DNA of 64,000 nt from Diploscapter coronatus (taxonomy: Eukaryota; Nematoda; Chromadorea; Rhabditida; Rhabditidae), in the NCBI GenBank assembly GCA_964036155.1, contig OZ038423.1, positions 4,355,249 through 4,419,248 of the forward strand, read 5' to 3'. The translations under genes and the position numbers were made by a program. Below are positions 37,088-49,800 of this stretch, one piece after another (position 1 is the stretch's first letter; the number at the start of each line of letters is the position of its first letter). Below the pieces are notes generated by a model that was not told where the DNA came from, did not search any database, and worked only from the letters and a program-made list of their open reading frames with translations.

Positions 37088-40000
37088 CTCTTTACTTACT
37101 TTTACAAATTGCATTAATTTATCAGACTATTTTATCTATGAACAAATTTCTATTTTTCACTTCTTGATAATGAAAATAATTTGTATTTTTAAAAATGCAT
37201 ATATCTCATTTTATGGGCAGCTCTAGTCTTACGGTTTCCATTCGATTTTCTCAAAAATCACCTTTGAAGAGTTTTCTTTTCCTCGAATTATGTCAAATTG
37301 CAAAAGTCGCCGAGTTCTTCTTGTAAATTCGACTAATGTAAATTATAAAGAATTCCCGAATTTTATTGCATTTTATACTTTTCATGGGAAATTTGTACGA
37401 ATGGACGAAATACGAAACATTTTCCAGTTAGTAGATAAATTTTGATTACCAGGTTGATGTAAAATTGAAGAAAAAATCGAAAGAAGTTACTCTTTACGTA
37501 AAACCGCTTCATTCGTGCAAATTCGCAAATAATCCTACACAACTCGATGTTCTTATGGCCATATCACTTTTCCGTGTTACTTTTCTGCATTTTTGCATTC
37601 AATTCAAAATTTTCGGATCAATTGATTTTATTCTCTCAGGTTCGTTCGGAATCCCTAAAAATCCGATTCCAACTTGAAATTCTGAACGAACCAGATTTTG
37701 ACAACCTAATTTTCCAGGTTCTCATCTCCATCTTCCCTATTTTTGATGCATCATTTCAATTCACAAATTTAGCGGGCCTTGCAGCTACTTTTTCTTACGA
37801 AATATGTCCATTTTTCACGAGTACTTTTTGAATGAAAACTTGAAAAATTCAATAAGTTTTGAATAAAAAATCATCGGGTTTTCATTCGTGGCAGCCGAGT
37901 TGAAGAGAATTTATTAGAATTGAATAAAATGAAATGATTGAATAAAAATATTTTTTCTTCAAAATTCATAAAAAATGATCGATCAAAGGTTAATCAGTGT
38001 GCTTAAAAATAATCATTATTATCAGTGATAATATTGCGAGGAACGTCGAGTTTTGTGATTATCAAAGGAGATAATATCCGCTTTACAAAGCGATTTCATA
38101 ACTTGTTCATAATGCTATGAAATTGTGGATTGATTTGGTAAACATAATCACTTTATAATAAAAAAGTCTTTGTATTCTACACCCATTTTCTGAGAAGATA
38201 GTAGGGGAAGGGGGTAAGGGAAAAGAAAAAGTAGATGTGATCACAAATGGGTGTGGGTGTTGAATGCAATAAACCGTTGGAAGTCATAAAAATCGGAACC
38301 CGGACCGGATTCGGGCTCGCTAGCGAATCCGAACCCCAACAGCTTCGTTGATAACGAATAAAATGCTATTTTATTCGAATCAAATTGCATTGATTTATTT
38401 CATTGTTCGTTATTCTATCAATTGCCTTCATATTTCATCGAAAATTATAGATTTAGATAGCTTCTATCGGAATAGGAAGCATAGATCTGTGTAAATATGG
38501 CGTGCAATTTGGAGGTGTTTTATAGACTCTGAGTGAGTGCGAGTTAACGATTTTCATCGAGAGAAGAAAGGAACTTTGCCACAAAAAGAGAACGAGAATT
38601 TTGCGAGTTTCAACTTTATTCCCTCTCCTCTTTGCTGTTTGCCGATCTCCCGAACTCGAAACGACCTTCAAAATGACTTGTCAATTTTTATTTTGTTTGT
38701 CGTTTTCCGACTCTCTTTCACTTTTTCGTTTCTTTGTCTCTCCAAATAAGGCATTATCGACTAAATGCATGAAGTTATCATTTCATTGTATTGAGTCGGT
38801 TTTAGTCCACTTCAATTTTAGCTCATCTCAAGGCGTGATTTTCAATTTATCAAACCATTGTTGAAAATTATTTTATGAAGAAATAGAATAGCTGCTTTTC
38901 TGATGCTCAGAAGTGAGGTTGAATAATAACTTTGCAAATCTGTAAAAAGTAAATGTTTTGTTCTTCAATCAGCTTCATAGCTTCGTTCAATTCTTGACAA
39001 TTTGAATTATTCAATTTACTACTATCCATTTGTTCTTCACTCATTTTCTCCATACGATTGCAACGTTTCAGTCAATCTTTCACATTTTACGCGCGGCTGA
39101 AATATTGACATTTTTGGACAGAATTTGAAATTTATGAGTGTCACGTGTCGAGTAGATTCTTATTTTGCGCGAATTTTTGATACTTTATGTCTCTTTAAAA
39201 ATTATTCGCTTTTTCATAATTAAAAAAATTTGCTATTTTTATCCAAAATGGTATGTTTCTTTGAATGAACATGAAATTTGAGACGTTGGAATTTTTAATC
39301 TGCCAAAATAAACGAGTTTTTCACGTTTGGCGCCAAACTCTGTCTTTTTTCGTTGTTCCTTCTTCCATTTTTCTAGGCTCTTTTTGAATCGACAAGTTCG
39401 CGTACAGCATTTTTACCCTTTTTACTTGAGTTTTATTATTCTCGGACTTTCTAATCTCTCCTTAATTCTCTTTCTATTATTCCTCGTACACTTTTCATCC
39501 CAGAAGATGTCACTTTCCCATGAGGTCTTATTTTTTCTCCTTCGTCTTCATTCTGACATATGCGAATTCAAACGTCGTATTTCATAAACACTGCCTGTCA
39601 ATTATTTATTTCCGGGAATCAAGACTTTTTCTCCAATAAATTAGAAGAAAATTCATTTCCACGGTATTCTATTTTCTTTATCTTGTTATTGCATTATTTA
39701 AGCCTAGGAATATTTGTTACTACAAATAATGGCGACGACAATATTTGAACCTTCTTGCATCATAATTTGTGATAAATGAATCATGAGTTTATTTTCCAGG
39801 ATATCAATAACAATTTTCTTGCATTTCTGGGATTAATTAAACGGTATTCAGATTTAAATTATCATTGCATTTGACAGAGCTGTTCGTTTCTTTTATCTTC
39901 GTTTATTTTTCTTGCCGAGAAATTATCTATGTGTCTCTCTGCAGCAGCATAACTAATGGGCATCTTCTGCCACGGGAAATGCACCGCGAGCAGGCCTTCT

Positions 40001-43000
40001 TTCTCATTGACTTTCCATTTTCCTCTTCATTTTCATTTTTACCCGTCATCCTTTTTCGCTGCTCTTCATTTATCTCTCGTGCTCATTATTTCCAGCTGCA
40101 TAATTGAATTTTCAGCTATTTTGCTGTTACTTGTATTGATTAGATTTCATTAAGCTTTAGTTAAACTCCTTTGTATGGATAATTTGAAAGACTAATGATA
40201 TTGTAAAAAATCGTTAATCAGTTAAATTTAAAGTATCCTGATTTCAAAAATATTTAGATTCTCAAAAACTTAGACGCTTTTTAATTCAAGATTTTGTTTT
40301 ATCGCTTTCAAACGTCATTATAGAATACAATATTGATAAACTCAGAGAATATCTCATCTGGTTAATGCAGCTTCTCTGGGGAAATGCCCGTATTGGTTAT
40401 TTTTACAACAAAGCCGAAAGATATAGAGGGAGTGGGCCATAAAAATTGCCGGATACATGCAAATACCCGCTAGGTTCCTTTCTCTTTTTTCTTTCTTTGC
40501 CTAATTGTGGCTGTCGATATCGCTTTCCTTCAGGCATTTGTCTCTTTTTCATATCCTCGTTTTTTGTTTCATACTCAGAAGGGAAAGGATTGATTTTCAT
40601 CGTTCATTTGGCAGGATTTTCATCGTGTTAATTCTCCAAACACCCTCTCGTCAGTGTAGATTTTGAAACGATTCATGATTTTTCGAATGAAAGAGCCTTG
40701 ATATTGTAACTCACTGTGATGTGAACTGTCCATTCTGATTTTTAATTCTGCCTTGCACATCAATATTTTTCCACCTCTTCATGATCAAACTCTAGACCTA
40801 ATTTCTATAATCTACCTCTTTTATATCATAGATGAGACCATAAATAATTCTCAATATTTTTCAGCCAAATTTCCATAATTTCTTCTGAAACATTTTCTTC
40901 CTTCCTAATACCCATGCCTTTTATCTTCCAGTTTATCTCATCTCTTATTTGCAGCTTTTCTGGCTCGTTTTCCTCTCTCCTCCCATTTTCTTGGCTTCCA
41001 AATTCCAGATTCAGCTTCCGATTTAGTAGCCTCTGGCAGGCGACATTGATTGCAGGCAATGCAGAAGAGAGGCGAAAAGGAAGCAGAAAAAGACAAAGAA
41101 GGGCAAAAAGAGAAAGGGGAAGGGCAGAAATGACCGCTATTTTGTGTCTATTTCAGACACTCTCTTACTCCTGCACTGACAATTTCTAGGTTCCGGGCTG
41201 AATTTACAAAATGCAACGATTTCGTAACTATTCTACTGAAGCTGAATTCATCTTTTCTGAGAACCAGTATTCAAAAATTTTCCTCCAAAATCTTTTTTAC
41301 AGCAAAACTATGATGAAGCTTAAATTTCTAAAATTCCCGTTCTGCTATATTCACTAAAAATTTGAAATTTATACTCAAAACCAATGATACTTTAGATACC
41401 TATCACCTACCTGATGCAAATCTTGCAATTTATTTTCGGAATATCTTATCTCTCAGGTATTACTTTGTCTAAATCTGCTAAAGAGTTGATCACAAACAAT
41501 GTACATGGATTTGAAATACAAAAGGGTGAAAAAATTTGAATGAATAGCATAAATGCAGAATTTGTATAGAGAACCTTACCTAGGAGAATGCGCAAAGTGA
41601 GAAGTAAAAATCTCCTCCTGTTGAGTCTCTATTCAGATTTGCGGCAAAGCCAGGGTAGACTTCGGCAGAGAGGCGAGAATCCATGGTTACGCAGTCTTTC
41701 TCTTTTTACCTCTTTATCTCCGTCTTTCGCTCTAATTTTCTCTTCAATTTACTCAATATTTCCTCAAAACTATACAATTTACCTTCAAATTTGTATTCGT
41801 TATGAATATTCGTAGAAATACGAATATTTTTCAGGATATATCGTACTGATATCCATAAATATGCCATAATTTTTATCAATAATATAACATAAAATTCCGA
41901 ACTTCCATGATATTCTTTCAAATTGTTCTTCCAAACCTATTTTTGCTTAGTGAAAGATTTGTATCGTCATGAATATTTATGAAAAATCGTATATTTTCAC
42001 GATTTATTATCCAATATTTTGAAAAATATGATATTTTAGTCGATAATCGTGAAAATGCCTAATTTCTCGGTAAATCCCTTCATTTGAAATCTTGCTGTAC
42101 AAAAACTAGCCACACCGTGACTCCATTCCTCACCAATTATCTCAAATTTTCTGAAATTGAACGAAAGTAATCGCATCATGGTGAACTAAAATTGATTTTC
42201 CTTTCTTCATAAAAGTCATGATTTATTCGCGATTTATATGCTCATTTGGTTTTTGAAACGACAATATTTCATTCTTTCGACTCATCAAAATTTAACAATC
42301 GTCTTATTTTTCCCATTTTTAGCGATAATTTCTGCCTAAAACCGTTAGAATCTTCAGATTTATGTCGAATTTTCACCGATCAGAACATAATTTCGCCTTA
42401 TCGCTTCGATTCGAACTGAACACTTGAGGGCTTTTGCGATTGTGTTTTCGCATTTCAACATTTTTTTCTCATTTTCTGCTTTACAGCCATTTTCACTCTA
42501 TTCCCTTCCATTTTTCCCTGATAATCGCCCTGCCTAAGGCTCTTTTTCCTCTTCGCTTATCATCACTTTTATGCTTCCAAAATTGCGACTCATCATCGCG
42601 TTTCTAATGGCATCCTCTTGCTGATTTTTTGACTAGGTACGCATTTTTTCTTATTTCAGAACTATTTGAACTTTATGATAGAAAATTCGCTAAAATATTC
42701 ATTCAAAAAGTATGATTTTTAATCAAGTTTAAAAAGTCGTCTCCAAAATCAGCTCCCATGGAATATTTTTGTGATTGTCGTTTGCTAGCTAAATATTGTT
42801 CTGAATGTTTTCATCTATGGTTCTCCATGATAAAAGATGATCTGGAAAGTTTACTAGAAAATTATTGTCATTATGGAACTTTGCTCTCGAATCTTTCATA
42901 GCGAGTATTTTAGCGAATATTTCAATTTGACTTCAGTCGATGGTTCAAAATTTGATTTTTCCTTTATCCAAGTAATATTCTAGCATTCTCAAATAAAGTA

Positions 43001-43876
43001 GCCTCAATGATATTCTATCATTTTTAAATCCGCTTCGAAAGTCGTTAAACCTATTTCTCACATCTTTCAAAATTTATTTACACTTGCTTATCGAATAATT
43101 TTAGTTTTGATTCCAACTTTAATTCTCTCTAAATTTTGAGCTCATCTCCACTTTATGACATGAAATTTTATTTTACGCCCATCATAAATTTTTTCTATGC
43201 ACTTACCTTTGACTTGCAACTTTCAGACTTTCACCGCTAAATAAACGTCTGTGTGATTTTACTAGCCGCGTTAAAATTGACATTCTAAAATTTTGAGGAA
43301 ACGGAACTGTTGCAATTTTCGAAATTATGGCTGATTTCTTTAATTCTGAACATTTTTCATCGATAACATCCTTTCTAGAATGATTTTTCTAACTTATTCA
43401 AAAGTAGTGAAACTTTATCAACTATCCAAAAGTTTTTGCAACACACTGGCTACTGAAAATAAAATAGTTTGCTCTGATTTAACGGATGGTCCATAATTAT
43501 GTCTGGAAAATAAACTAATTCACTAACGTAATAGGCATTGAAGTCATCTTTTCAAGTTTGAATTTTTATATTTCGCCATTCTATTTTTAAACTTTCTACC
43601 AATTCGTATAGATTTTGATATTACCATCAATTCTCAAATCTCTTTAGACTCCAATATCATTCTTACTTTAGACGACTAGAGTTTCTCGTTTTATTTCATT
43701 TGTAAATCGAACCATTTTGAAATTGATCGTTTTCCGATAATTTTGAATTTTGGGCATGCCCGATATAAATTCACTTTTCAACCTATACTGATTATCGAAT
43801 TTGCAGTTCTAATCGGAGCGCATGGTTTTCTATCTGGGTAATTATTGGAGTTTGAACTAAAGAAGAAGAACACGAA
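37088..43876. other. 6.8-kb intergenic region between PI 3-kinase and SAXO-like gene
   Basis: The kinase 3' region has AATAAA motifs from about 37860 on. The rest shows no exon chain. There are long T/CT-rich stretches with purine-rich islands (about 38200-38230 and 41080-41130). A perfect palindrome GTTTGGCGCCAAAC lies at 39325-39338 and an inverted repeat at about 38300-38335 (CGGATTCG with CGAATCCG). Open frames in the T-rich parts are low-complexity Phe/Ser/Leu and are not taken as genes. The proximal part should contain the promoter of the SAXO-like gene; a TTTGCAG site at about 43800-43806 is a candidate trans-splice acceptor, followed by a short upstream frame before the ATG at 43877. 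Confidence 0.5.
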
Positions 43877-46800
43877 ATGTCGCACGGTCCTCAATGCATC
43901 TGTCAAATTTGCACTTGCGGGTGAGTCAATCGAGAATTTCAACCAGTTTCCGGAAAAAATAACTGACGTTAATTTGATAATAGCACTAACATTTTTGCCT
44001 TGATGAAATAGTATTTTATCAGCAAAAATAAGTGCTGAATAATAATGACGGAGGAAGCTTGCAAATTGCGTTTTGAAAAACTGGATTAAAATTGTTTAGG
44101 CGACACAAGTGTCCTCACAATCGCAACGCGAGCAATGTAGTCCTGGGTGACGTCACCGAACATCATCACGAATACTATCGAAAGGTTAGAATTTTTACAG
44201 AAATTAGAAAAACAAAATACAGTGCCAGTCAAAAGGTTGGACATAAACGTGATTTCCTATATTCAACCATCAAACAGTAATTATGAACAAACTCGACACA
44301 ATTTGGTTTGTGTGGTAATACCAAGAGCCAATCACTTGAAAAGCTTCCCCTGGATTGTTCAGAATAATTGTATGGAAATTTACTTCGAGAAATCACATTT
44401 TGTCCAAACTTTTAACCTCCACTATAGGTTTGAAAGATGAATATTGAAAATTCAATCATTCAAGTCGCATTCCATAGCAAAATTACCTTCAGCCATTCTT
44501 TCTATCAAATCTTAATTTAAGGTGAATTTATAATCCAGATACATGGGGTCCAGCTATCAGCTTGAACTTGAAAAGCAGATACAAGAACTTTAAGATATTA
44601 TCGTAACAATATAAATTCGATGTTTTAGGAGCAAATCACAACTCGAGTTGGACAACGTGATCCAATTGTCAGGCGAACGGGGGAATTGTCGAAGGCCAAT
44701 TTGGGCGGATCTGAAAATGCACAGGTATTTTGCGTCCGAAATCTGTAAGGTCGAAATAGAGTAGCAAGAAGCGATTTTAGGCCAATCTTTCCTTCTCAAC
44801 ATTTGTTATTTCTCTTTAAAAATGCCTAATTGTGCACCATTTTGTACTTCTCATATGTAGATTAATAAATAGAAATATCAGGACTTTTAGTGAAAAATTT
44901 TCTTGAGTTTCAGTTTACGGTATCGAGCGAAACTCGCACTGCCTATGGTCGTCCTCGAAGCAGCGGAGGTGTTGCTGATGAGTTTCAATCGGGAATGAAC
45001 CAGTCAAAGAGCGAGCACAGCGTCAACAGTCGGTATATCACCAGTGCAGCTCTCAAGCAAAGGAATCAACGGTCACAGGTAAAATGTTCACTTGGAACAG
45101 ACTACAACATTAGCGTTTTTGAGTAGTGGATTATAACGGCGAGGTATTAGTGTGTCTTACAGCATTGCAAGATCTCTAAAATTTTCCATCGAGCATCGCA
45201 AATAATCATGATATTGAAAACATTGAACAGCAAAATTTATTAGGATAATAAATATTGAAAAAAAAAAACGTTTAGATCTTCGGAGATGATACCCCATCAT
45301 ATGCTAGGGGTACTCAGAGCAGTCGAACGAAACAAATTCTTGAAGGCCAGGAATTATTGTCACCAACTGGATCAAATGGTAAGGTCTTCAGAGAAATATT
45401 CGCAAATTAGCTTTTGATTTTTAGGCAGTGGTCGTGCCAGTAAATCGCCAGCTCGTGCCAATGCAAACGGAGCCACAAAAAGCGTCGAAATCAAGGTACA
45501 GAAATTTAGTAACCGTTCATTATGGATATCTTCCACTTTTAGCTTCCTCCAATCAATGGCGCTTCAGAAATGGAGTCACAAACTCATGCCGACTACAAAG
45601 CTGTCAAAGGAGATAGATACGAAACTCCGAAGCGACCGAGAGAATCGGGAATCTTTCAAAGCGACGGGCAACAGTTCCAGGTAAGCATTTTCGAAAATAT
45701 CTTAACAACCCATCCTTCGTATTCCTGAATGCTTCAAGTCTCTCCAACATCAACTTTGAGAAACCACTTGTGCCCTCTAATTATGAGTTCATTTGTCCGC
45801 AATTTTCACTTCAACCCATTTTGTCAACTTTCTGTCCAATTTGTTAAAGTTCGGAGAAAGTGGTTCCTTTTTAGTCTCAGGGCATTATCAGAAAAAAGGC
45901 TTTATTTCACTCTAACATCTTCCGCATAATTTTCCTGAAAATCCTGGTTAGGTTACGATCAAATTAAAAAAAAAAAAACTTGAGATCCCTTTACAAACAG
46001 GCCTTTATCAATTTTAACTTAGGTAAAAGGGGATTCTTATCGTTCAGTTCATAAAATCTTATGTAAAATCAAAACTGAAGGATAACTTTCGATTAGAATA
46101 ATTACAAAATAATAGTAATTTACAATTCTCAGGCTCGTTCACGGCATCAAGAAGAATATACAACGAAAACTGGCGAGCGGTTCCAAGCAAACCGAAGACC
46201 TGACAGCTCTGGCGTCCTGCATGGTGAGGGCAAATTTGAAGCTGAAACGACAACACGCCACGACTACACGCTAGTGAAAGGAGATCGTTGTTCAGTGAAA
46301 CGTCCTGATTCGTCGGGAATACTGAAATCGAGTGACAAACTCGAGTCAACGACAAGAACCCAATCCGACTTTGTCGATATGAAGGCAGACCGAATAACGC
46401 CGAAGAGACCGAAGGACTCGGATATACTGCGAGGTGATGGAATGCATGAGACGAGAAGTCGCACCCAGGAAGACTTCAAAGAGGTTCACACAACACGACC
46501 TGAGATCAAGAAGCCCAAAGACTCCGACATTCTGAAGAGCAACGAGAAGTTCACGACACGAACGAAATCCAACATCGACTCCGTTCCCGTTTCCGACATT
46601 CGCCACGAAGTACGACGTCCACAAGACTCTGACATCCTAAGAGGCGACGGTTCATTCGAAGGCAGAACGCAGACACACGACGACTATTCCGAAGTCCTTG
46701 GAGACCGATTCCTTGTGGCCCGCCCAAGAGATTCTGACATCCTTCGCGGAGACGGCGGATTCATGGAGACAAGAAGTCGTACGCAAGAAGACTTCCGACA

Positions 46801-49800
46801 GGTCCAAACTGACAGACCCGGAGTGAAGAAGCCTCAAGACTCTGGTATATTGAAAAGCAGCGAGAAGTTCTCCTCGACAACACAATCGAAGTCCGACTTC
46901 ACTCCTGTCAGAGCCGAGAAAAACCAGCCGAAGAAACCAGCTGATAACCAAATTCTGAAGAGCAACTCGAAATTCACTGTCACTACAACGACACGCGAGT
47001 CTTACAAGGCGACGAAAGGCGACCGAGCTGACACGGTCAAACGACGTGATTCATCCGGAATTTTGAAAGGGGATGGAAGACTCGATGCCACCACTACGAG
47101 CAAAGCAGATTTCATACCCACAGCTGGTGATAGAGCAGAGGTAAAGAAGCCGCGAGACAACGATGACGTGCTCAGAGGAGATGGCACATTCGATGCAACA
47201 ACAAGAACTCATGAGGACTACAAGCAAGTTCAAGCTGATAGACCTACCGTCAAGAAGCCACAAGACTCCGGCATCCTGAAGAGCTCGGAGAAATTCACTT
47301 CAACCACTCAATCAAGGGCCGACTTTGTCCCTGTGAAAGGAGAGAAAAGTCAACCGAAGAAGCCCGCTGGAAGCCAAGTTCTGAAAAGCAGTGAGAAGTT
47401 TTCGGACACGACAACGGCTCATGGTGACTATATAGCGACCACAGGAGAGCGAGCTGAAACAGTAAAGAGACGCGACTCGTCCGGAATCCTGAAAGGACAA
47501 GGCCAATTTATCTCAACAACGACGAGCAAGACGGACTTCGTGCAGACAACTGGTGATAAGGCAGAAGTACGTCGCCCTCGTGACAACGACGATGTGCTGA
47601 GAGGTCAAGGCGAATTCGAAGGAACAACAAGAACTCGCGAAGACTACAAGGAGGTTCGTGGAGAGCGTCATCAGATAAAGAAACCCGAAGACTCCGACAT
47701 CCTAAGAGGCGATGGAAAGTTTGATGCAAGAACTCGTACTCAAGAAGACTTCACTGATGTGCAAGGAGATCGATTTGAAATTCGAAGACCTCAGGATTCC
47801 GACGTGCTTCGAGGCGACGGAACTTTCGATGCAAGAACAAGAACTCAGGAAGATTTCCGAGAAGTCCAGGGAGAAAGACATCAGATTCGCCGTCCACAAG
47901 ATTCTGACGTTCTCCGAGGAGATGGCACGCTTGATGCTCGGACAAGGACCCACGAGGATTATAAAGAAGTACAGGCGGACCGACCAGTTGTGAAGAAACC
48001 GCAAGACTCCGATATCCTAAAAAGCGGTGAAAAATTCGCATCAAGAACCCAGACACAAATCGACTACGTTCCTGTTTCGGAGATCAGACACGAAATCCGC
48101 CGTCCACAGGATTCTGATGTCCTGCGCGGCGATGGCTCATTTGAAGGTCGCACCAGAACTCATGAGGATTACAAAGAAGTTTCAACTGAAAGGCCAATAG
48201 TGAAGAAGCCGCAAGATTCTGGAATCCTGAAGACTGGTGAGAAGTTCGCTTCAACATCCCAGTCTCATGCCGACTATACTCCGGTGAAGGGCGAGAAGTA
48301 CAATCCGAAAAAACCGACCGATAGTGGAATTCTTAAGAGCGACGCCAAATTTGCTGAAACAACCACAACTCGTGGAGACTATGTGGCAACATCTGGTGAG
48401 AGGGCCGAGACCGTCAAACGTCGTGACTCATCAGGAATCCTGAGAGGAGATGGAACATTCGACGCAAGAACTCGCACTCACGAGGACTTTACTGATGTAC
48501 GTGGCGAACGACATCAGATCAGAAAGCCCGAAGATTCGAATATCTTGAAAGGAGATGGCACATTTGATGGTCGTACAAGAACTCACGATGATTTCCGAGA
48601 AGTTCAAGGAGAAAGACATTCAATTCGCAAGCCACAGGACTCTGATCTGCTCCGAGGAGACGGCACGTTTGAAGGAAGAACCAGAACTCATGATGATTTC
48701 CGAGAAGTCCACGGAGAAAGGCATGAGACGAAGAAGCCACAAGACTCCGGTATTCTGAAATCCGACCAGAAATTCGAAGGCAAGACACGAATGCAAGAAG
48801 ACTATACCGACGTGCGAGGAGAACGATATGAGACCAAAAAGCCGAAAGAATCGGACATACTGAAAGGAGACGGAAGTTTCGCTGGAAGAACTGTCGCTCA
48901 TGAGGATTACACCGCAGTAAAGGGCGAGAAGTTCCAGCCAAAGAAACCAGCTGATAGCGGAATTCTTAAGAGCGACGCCAAATTTGCTGAAACAACCACA
49001 ACTCGTGGAGACTATGTGGCAACATCTGGTGAGAGGGCCGAGACCGTCAAACGTCGTGACTCATCAGGAATCCTGAGAGGAGATGGAACATTCGACGCAA
49101 GAACTCGCACTCACGAGGACTTTACTGATGTACGTGGCGAACGACATCAGATCAGAAAGCCCGAAGATTCGAATATCTTGAAAGGAGATGGCACATTTGA
49201 TGGTCGTACAAGAACCCATGAGGACTTCACCGATGTTCAAGGTGAACGCTATGAAATTCGCAAGCCTAAAGATTCTGACTTACTTCGGGGTGACGGATCG
49301 TTTGAAGGCAGAACACGGACTCAAGAGGACTTCAAAGAGGTACATGGAGAAAGACACGAGATCAAAAAGCCCCAAGATTCCGGGATTCTGAAAGGAGACG
49401 GAACTTTCGCTGTCCGAACGGTGGCTCATGAAGACTACAAAGAAACTCGGGGAGAGCGATATGACATCAAGAAACCGAAGGAATCCGACATCCTCAAAGG
49501 CGACGGTACGTTTGCTGACAGGACAGTGGCACATGATGACTACAGAGAAGTACACGGTGAACGTTACCCAGTCAAGAAACCACAGGATTCGGGCATTTTG
49601 AAAGGGGACGGAAAATTCGATGCGACGACAAGAACTCACGAGGATTTCATAGATGTGCAAGGCGAACGACACCAGATCAGAAAGCCCGAAGATTCGAATG
49701 TCTTGAAAGGAGATGGCACATTTGAGGGAAGGACGAGAACACAAGAAGACTTCACGGACGTTCAAGGCAAAAGGCCAATAGTGAAGAAACCGCAAGACTC

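Noticed and set aside
38180..38265. Hairpin formed by CTACACCCATTT and AAATGGGTGTGG
   Set aside because: Only about 12 bases pair across a 70-base loop; no sign of an element boundary or RNA gene.
38537..41815. Series of open frames in the CT-rich intergenic DNA before the SAXO-like gene
   Set aside because: Low-complexity Phe/Ser/Leu or Arg/Lys content caused by CT- or GA-rich sequence; no exon chain.
41678..42834. X-box (RFX/DAF-19) sites upstream of the SAXO-like gene
   Set aside because: Candidates such as GAATCCATGGTTAC match only about 12 of 14 consensus positions and lie 1-2 kb from the start codon, too weak to claim ciliary control.
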